In this document: one piece after another, positions 4,871 to 8,587 of the stretch
Layout: each line of letters begins with the position of its first letter
How positions within the stretch are numbered: position 1 is the stretch's first letter
Assembly (NCBI GenBank): GCA_002311335.1
Contig: DBZX01000056.1
Location: forward strand, 31,624-40,210
DNA from: a bacterium UBP10_UBA1149
Lineage (GTDB): Bacteria > Desulfobacterota > Binatia > UBA1149
Direction of reading: 5' to 3'
DNA: 8,587 nt
Program-made: the position numbers and the translations under genes
Notes under the pieces: model-generated
The model's input: the letters and a program-made list of their open reading frames with translations, nothing else
What the model was told of the DNA's origin: nothing
Database searches by the model: none

Positions 4871-7192
4871 GTGAAACGTTTACGATGGATTCTTGCCTTG
4901 CTCGCCATAACCCTGGGCGGAGCTGCCGGCGTGCTGGGGTCGATACTATACCAGCAGTACTGGACGCAGCTGCCACCCATGGACGGCCTGCTCGACTACC
5001 GCCCGCCGGTAGCGACCCGCGTTTACACCCACGACAAGCGACTGATCGACGAGTTTTACTTTCAGAAACGCTACCTGGTGGCCGTCAACGACATCACGCC
5101 GCTGGTACAGAACGCCTTCATAGCAGCCGAGGACTCCGACTTCCGACGCCACCGTGGCATCGACCCGCGTGGCATCGCGCGGGCCTTCCTTGCCAACCTC
5201 AAGGCGGGCACCGTCGTGCAGGGCGGCAGCACCATAACCCAGCAGGTGGTCAAATCGCTGGTATTGTCTCCCGAGCGCAGCTACCGCCGCAAGCTGCGCG
5301 AGATCATGCTCTCGCTCAGGCTCGAGAAAGAGCTGAGCAAGGACGAGATCCTCTACCTCTACCTCAACGAGATCTACCTCGGCGACGGCAACTACGGCGT
5401 GGGCGCGGCGGCGCGGTCTTACTTCGACAAGGAGGTGTCCGAGCTCAACGCGGGCGAGGCTGCCCTGCTGGCCGGGCTGCCGCAGGCACCCAGCCGCTAC
5501 TCGCCCACGCGTAACCCCGAGGGCGCGCGCAAGCGACAACTCTACGTACTCAGGCGCATGCACGAAGAAGGTTTCATCGACACGCGCACCTACGCTTCGG
5601 CCAGCAGCCACCACGCCGAGGTCCAGCCCAGGGGCAAGCGGACCGGCAAGGTGGGCAGCTACTACACCGAGTACGTGCGCCGCTACCTGGCCGAAGCCTA
5701 CGGCCGCGAGGCTACCTACCACAAGGGTTTCGAGGTCTACACGAGCATGGACCTGGACATGCAGGCGGCGGCCGAACGGGCCGTGCGCGACGGCGCCTAC
5801 AACATCGACGCGCTGCTGGGCTACCACGGGCCGGTGGGACACATGGAGGCCGACGAACTCGATAAGCGCCTGGCCGCCGACCGCGCCGACGAATCCCTGG
5901 AAACACTCAACGAAAACGGAGACTACGAGGGCGTGGTCGTGGCCGTCAACGGCGACATCATCAGGGTGGCCGTGGGCCCCCAGCAGTCGTCCATCGACGT
6001 GGCCGGGCTGGAGTGGAAACCCGGCGTTTCGCCGCGTGGTTTTCGCGTCGGCGACCTCGTTGAACTGGTGGCCGAGGTGCACGACGACAAGCCCACCCTG
6101 TTGCTGCGGCAGGAACCGCAGGTGCAGCTCGCGCTGTTGTCGGTCGAGCCATCAACGGGCCAGGTAAAAGCCATGGTCGGCGGTTTTGACTTCGAGCTGA
6201 GCGAGTTCAACCGCGCCACCCAGGCCCGGCGACAGCCGGGTTCGGCCTTCAAGCCCTTTGTTTACGCGGCCGCGTTGGACAACGGCTACACGCCGGCCAG
6301 CGTCATTCTCGACGCACCCATACAGTACGTGGACCACGTGAGCGTGTGGCGGCCGCAGAACTACAGCCGCCGCTTCTACGGACCCACCACGCTCAGGCGC
6401 GCGCTGGAGAAATCGCGCAACGTGGTCACCGTGCGCGTGGTACAGGATCTGGGCGTGGACACCGTGGTCGACTACGTAAAGCGCTTCGGTTTCAGCGACA
6501 ATATAGGCCGCAACCTGTCTATAGGCCTGGGCACCTCGGAGGTTTCTCTCAAGGACCTGCTGCGCGCCTACACGCCCTTTGCCGACGGCGGCATCCTGCA
6601 CGAGCCGGTTTTCATAACCAGGGTTGAAGACGCGCGCGGATACGTTCTCGAAGAAAACCTGCCCGAGCCCGTGCGCGTGCTCACCGAGCAGACGGCCTAC
6701 CTGATGTCGCGACTGCTCAGGGGCGTGGTCGAAAACGGAACCGGACGCGGCGTGCGCGCGCTGGGACGGCCCACGGGCGGCAAGACCGGCACCACCAACG
6801 AGCACCGCGACGCGTGGTTCGTTGGCTTCACGCCTGATCTGCTCACGGGCGTGTGGGTGGGCTACGACGACAGCCGCGAGATCGGCACCCGCGGCACCGG
6901 CGGACGGGTGGCGGCGCCGGTGTGGCTCGACTACATGACCAGCGCGCACGAGGGCCTGCCGGTAAGGGACTTCGAAATGCCGCCGGGGATAACCTGCGTG
7001 CAGATCAACCACGAGACCGGCGAGCGCGCGTCCCTGCAAGACACAGACCCACGACTGGAGTGTTTTCGCAGCGGCAGCGAGCCTGAGCACGAAGCCCAGA
7101 CGTGGCTGGACATCGACGAAGCCTATTCCGAGGAACTCGACCTCCAGCAGCTGGCGCCGGCCTCGCTCGAAATTTTTCCGCTGCTGCCCTGA
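4871..7192 (+). CDS. mrcA: Bifunctional penicillin-binding protein 1A (glycosyltransferase and transpeptidase)
   Basis: This is a 773-residue class A PBP that polymerises lipid II and cross-links peptidoglycan in the periplasm, anchored by one N-terminal helix (residues ~5-27, WILALLAITLGGAAGVLGSI). The GT51 domain shows AAEDSDFRRHRG with catalytic Glu87, GGSTITQQ (118-125), a KLREIMLSLRLEKELSKDEI segment and LNEIYLGDGNYGVGAAA (165-180). An OB-like insert at ~350-415 (DYEGVVVAVNGDIIRVAVG, FRVGDLVEL) is typical of the PBP1A branch. The transpeptidase has all three motifs: SAFK with nucleophile Ser458, SRN (515-517) and KTG (638-640). The GTG at 4871 is chosen because it comes directly before the KRLRWIL anchor. 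It has no clear ribosome binding site; the upstream ATG at 4766 would add 35 residues encoded opposite thiD. The only two cysteines, 709 and 731, are in an acidic C-terminal tail. Confidence 0.96.
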   Translation: MKRLRWILALLAITLGGAAGVLGSILYQQYWTQLPPMDGLLDYRPPVATRVYTHDKRLIDEFYFQKRYLVAVNDITPLVQNAFIAAEDSDFRRHRGIDPRGIARAFLANLKAGTVVQGGSTITQQVVKSLVLSPERSYRRKLREIMLSLRLEKELSKDEILYLYLNEIYLGDGNYGVGAAARSYFDKEVSELNAGEAALLAGLPQAPSRYSPTRNPEGARKRQLYVLRRMHEEGFIDTRTYASASSHHAEVQPRGKRTGKVGSYYTEYVRRYLAEAYGREATYHKGFEVYTSMDLDMQAAAERAVRDGAYNIDALLGYHGPVGHMEADELDKRLAADRADESLETLNENGDYEGVVVAVNGDIIRVAVGPQQSSIDVAGLEWKPGVSPRGFRVGDLVELVAEVHDDKPTLLLRQEPQVQLALLSVEPSTGQVKAMVGGFDFELSEFNRATQARRQPGSAFKPFVYAAALDNGYTPASVILDAPIQYVDHVSVWRPQNYSRRFYGPTTLRRALEKSRNVVTVRVVQDLGVDTVVDYVKRFGFSDNIGRNLSIGLGTSEVSLKDLLRAYTPFADGGILHEPVFITRVEDARGYVLEENLPEPVRVLTEQTAYLMSRLLRGVVENGTGRGVRALGRPTGGKTGTTNEHRDAWFVGFTPDLLTGVWVGYDDSREIGTRGTGGRVAAPVWLDYMTSAHEGLPVRDFEMPPGITCVQINHETGERASLQDTDPRLECFRSGSEPEHEAQTWLDIDEAYSEELDLQQLAPASLEIFPLLP

Positions 7193-7204
7193 AACGGGAA
7201 GCGC

Positions 7205-8224
7205 CTACAAGCCCCAGGTCGCCGCGAGCAACTGCCTGGTTTTTTCAGTGTCGGGGCCGGCCTCGGCCTGGCCCGGCCAGCGGGCGCGTTGGCCGCCGAG
7301 CACCCCCAGCACCGAGTCCACCGAACGGCTCAGCGCGCCCAGCTCGTAGCCGCCTTCGAGCAGCAACATCGCACGCCCGTCGGCCGAGCTGTCTGCCAGC
7401 TCAAGCAGGTCCGAGGCCATGCAGGCGAAGTCGTGCTCGTCCAGGCCAACCTGTGCCAGGGGGTCGTCGCGGTGGGCGTCAAATCCGGCGGACACGAGTA
7501 CGAAGTCGGGATCAAACGCAGCGGCCACCGGCAGCAGCACCTCCCTGAAGGCCGACTCGTAGCCGGCCCAGTCGGCGCCGGCCGCCACCGGCAGGTTGAC
7601 GGTAAATCCCTCGCCCGGGCCCTGGCCGGTTTCTCCACAGGCGCCGCTGCCCGGATACCAGGGGTACTGGTGCAACGAAACGTACATAACGCCGGGGTCG
7701 TCGTAGAAGCGGTGCTGGGTGCCGTTGCCGTGGTGGACGTCCCAGTCCACGATCAGCACGCGCTCCACGCCGTGCACTCGTCTCAGGTGCTGGGCAACGA
7801 CGGCCACGTTGTTGAACAGGCAGAAACCCATCGGGTGATCGCGCTCGGCGTGGTGCCCCGGTGGCCTGAGAGCAGCAAAGCCATTGTCTACGCGGCCCTC
7901 TACTATGGCATCGGCCAGGGCCATGGCCCCGCCCGCGGCCAGGCGGGCGGCCTCGAAGGAATCCTTGCAGGCAACCGTGTCGGCGTCGAAGCGGGTGAGC
8001 GCGGAGCCGGCGCTGCCGGCCACCAGCGAAACGTGCTGCTGGTCGTGCACCGCCAGCAGCTCCGCGTCGTTGGCCGCGCGGGCCTCGACGCGCACGAGCG
8101 ACGAGTGCCGCGGCTCGTCGAACAACAGGTCCAGGGCCGCCAGGCGTTCGGCGCGCTCGGGATGCCCCGCCCCGGGGTCGTGGAGACGGAACCTCTCGTC
8201 GCGAAGCAAACCGGTGATAGCCAC
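7205..8224 (-). CDS. Class II histone-deacetylase-like amidohydrolase
   Basis: This is a complete 339-residue zinc hydrolase of the HDAC/AcuC/acetylpolyamine amidohydrolase superfamily, which removes acetyl groups from amines. The N-terminus LLRDERFRLHDPGAGHPERAERL is the usual opening. RPPGHHAE gives the paired active-site histidines 124 and 125. VDWDVHHGNGTQ gives zinc ligands Asp162 and His164, SAGFDAHRDDPLA gives Asp249, and LLEGGYELGAL gives the catalytic Tyr293, so the active site is intact. The motifs look closest to bacterial HDAC-like amidohydrolases; the substrate (acetylpolyamine, acetylated protein or small amide) cannot be read from sequence. There is no signal peptide, so it is probably cytoplasmic. 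The GTG at 8224 is favoured because an in-frame TAG lies four codons upstream and the start matches family length. Its stop is 12 bases from the convergent PBP1A stop, and it is divergent from the tat gene. Confidence 0.92.
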   Translation of the reverse strand: MAITGLLRDERFRLHDPGAGHPERAERLAALDLLFDEPRHSSLVRVEARAANDAELLAVHDQQHVSLVAGSAGSALTRFDADTVACKDSFEAARLAAGGAMALADAIVEGRVDNGFAALRPPGHHAERDHPMGFCLFNNVAVVAQHLRRVHGVERVLIVDWDVHHGNGTQHRFYDDPGVMYVSLHQYPWYPGSGACGETGQGPGEGFTVNLPVAAGADWAGYESAFREVLLPVAAAFDPDFVLVSAGFDAHRDDPLAQVGLDEHDFACMASDLLELADSSADGRAMLLLEGGYELGALSRSVDSVLGVLGGQRARWPGQAEAGPDTEKTRQLLAATWGL

Positions 8225-8271
8225 GCCCTCGGTCTAGCCCGGATAGCTGACCCGGGCCAGCAGGCAGCGCC

Positions 8272-8304
8272 GCTGTCAACCGGCTCGACCTCGACCTTGA
8301 CAGC
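8272..8304. repeat. Inverted repeat in the divergent deacetylase/tat control region
   Basis: GCTGTCAA (8272-8279) and TTGACAGC (8297-8304) are perfect 8-base inverted arms around a 17-base spacer. Each arm contains TTGACA read outward, so the repeat could be two back-to-back -35 boxes or a dyad operator for both genes. The region 8225-8337 is the only divergent intergenic space in the window longer than 100 bases. Confidence 0.55.
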
Positions 8305-8325
8305 CGCAGGCACCGCACCTAGCGT
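8297..8325 (+). promoter_or_regulatory. Candidate sigma-70-type promoter for the tat gene
   Basis: An exact TTGACA (8297-8302) is followed by a 17-base spacer and TAGCGT (8320-8325), which matches three of six -10 positions including the first two and the last. Transcription would start near 8332, only about 6 bases before the ATG at 8338. The tat start has no good ribosome binding site, which would fit a nearly leaderless message. Confidence 0.42.
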
Positions 8326-8337
8326 GAGCCCTGCACG

Positions 8338-8587
8338 ATGTTCGGCATAGGACCCACGGAACTTATTGTAATACTGGTCATCGCCCTGTTGGTTATAGGC
8401 CCGAAGAAGCTACCCGACCTGGCGAAGTCGCTGGGCAAGGGACTGGCCGAGTTCCGGCGCGCCACCTCCGACATCACCACCGAGCTCGACAACGCGCGCA
8501 TCGTTGTGCAGGACCAGGTGGAACAGGCCGCCAGCGCCCACGAAAAAAACATAGACAAGAAACGCTCGCCCGCCAGTTCCGAGGCTG
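8338..8587 (+). CDS. tatB: Twin-arginine translocase TatA/TatB-family subunit, 5' part
   Basis: The first 83 residues of a Tat export subunit are present, and the gene runs off the right edge. The protein begins MFGIGPTELIVILVIALLVI, a short N-out membrane helix with the polar Glu8. It continues GPKKLPDLAKSLGKGLAEFR, the hinge and amphipathic helix of the MttA/Hcf106 family. A charged soluble part follows (TSDITTELDNARIVVQDQVEQ). Such proteins recruit folded twin-arginine substrates (TatB) or form the export pore (TatA) in the inner membrane with TatC. Glu8, the GPKKLP hinge and a long charged tail favour TatB, but single TatA-like subunits in some lineages look alike, so the subtype is less sure than the family. 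tatC would be expected just downstream, outside the window. It is divergent from the deacetylase gene. Confidence 0.85.
   Translation, partial: MFGIGPTELIVILVIALLVIGPKKLPDLAKSLGKGLAEFRRATSDITTELDNARIVVQDQVEQAASAHEKNIDKKRSPASSEA

Noticed and set aside
4946..7090. Two long - strand open frames opposite the PBP1A gene (4946-6082 and 6152-7090)
   Set aside because: Both mirror the codons of a clearly real PBP1A gene and show Val/His/Ala-rich products typical of antisense shadows.
7289..8350. 353-codon + strand open frame opposite the deacetylase gene, ending just inside tat
   Set aside because: It is antisense to a gene with a full HDAC active site, its product matches no family I know, and it would overlap the tat start and its promoter.

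Overview
The window is GC-rich, densely coded chromosomal DNA from a Gram-negative bacterium. An RND efflux transporter, a Ntr-type PTS enzyme I, an OB-domain class A penicillin-binding protein and a Tat subunit of the GPKKLP type together suggest a deltaproteobacterium-like lineage (Desulfobacterota, Myxococcota, Binatota or similar). This assignment is an inference from gene content and motif style. Genes fill almost all of it: the longest gap is 152 bases, and no gene-free stretch exceeds 300. I see no tRNA, rRNA, CRISPR array, insertion sequence or prophage gene.

Layout. (1) Positions 2-1003, + strand: the C-terminal part of an RND inner-membrane efflux transporter, whose 5' end lies outside the window. 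(2) Converging on it is a small HU-family nucleoid protein gene (1047-1325, - strand); a perfect 11-bp hairpin lies between the two stops. (3) Upstream of HU on the same strand is a likely two-gene operon, thiD then ptsP (4843 to 1478, - strand), with a 21-base gap between the genes. (4) Divergent from thiD is a full-length bifunctional PBP1A gene (4871-7192, + strand). (5) Converging on PBP1A with a 12-base gap is a class II histone-deacetylase-like gene (7205-8224, - strand). (6) Divergent from that, the start of a TatA/TatB-family gene (8338 to the window end, + strand) is cut off by the right edge.

Functions. Most genes are conserved housekeeping or envelope genes: export of small molecules, nucleoid structure, the nitrogen-PTS phosphorelay, thiamine pyrimidine phosphorylation, peptidoglycan synthesis and Tat export. 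The HDAC-like enzyme is the only accessory-looking gene. I found no clearly new multi-gene system. The points worth a second look are local: an 8-bp inverted repeat carrying TTGACA on both strands between the deacetylase and tat genes, candidate promoters that imply very short leaders for PBP1A and tat, a ThiD with changed substrate-pocket motifs, a PBP1A whose only two cysteines sit in its periplasmic tail, tight thiD-ptsP coupling, and heavy use of the ATA isoleucine codon in a GC-rich genome.
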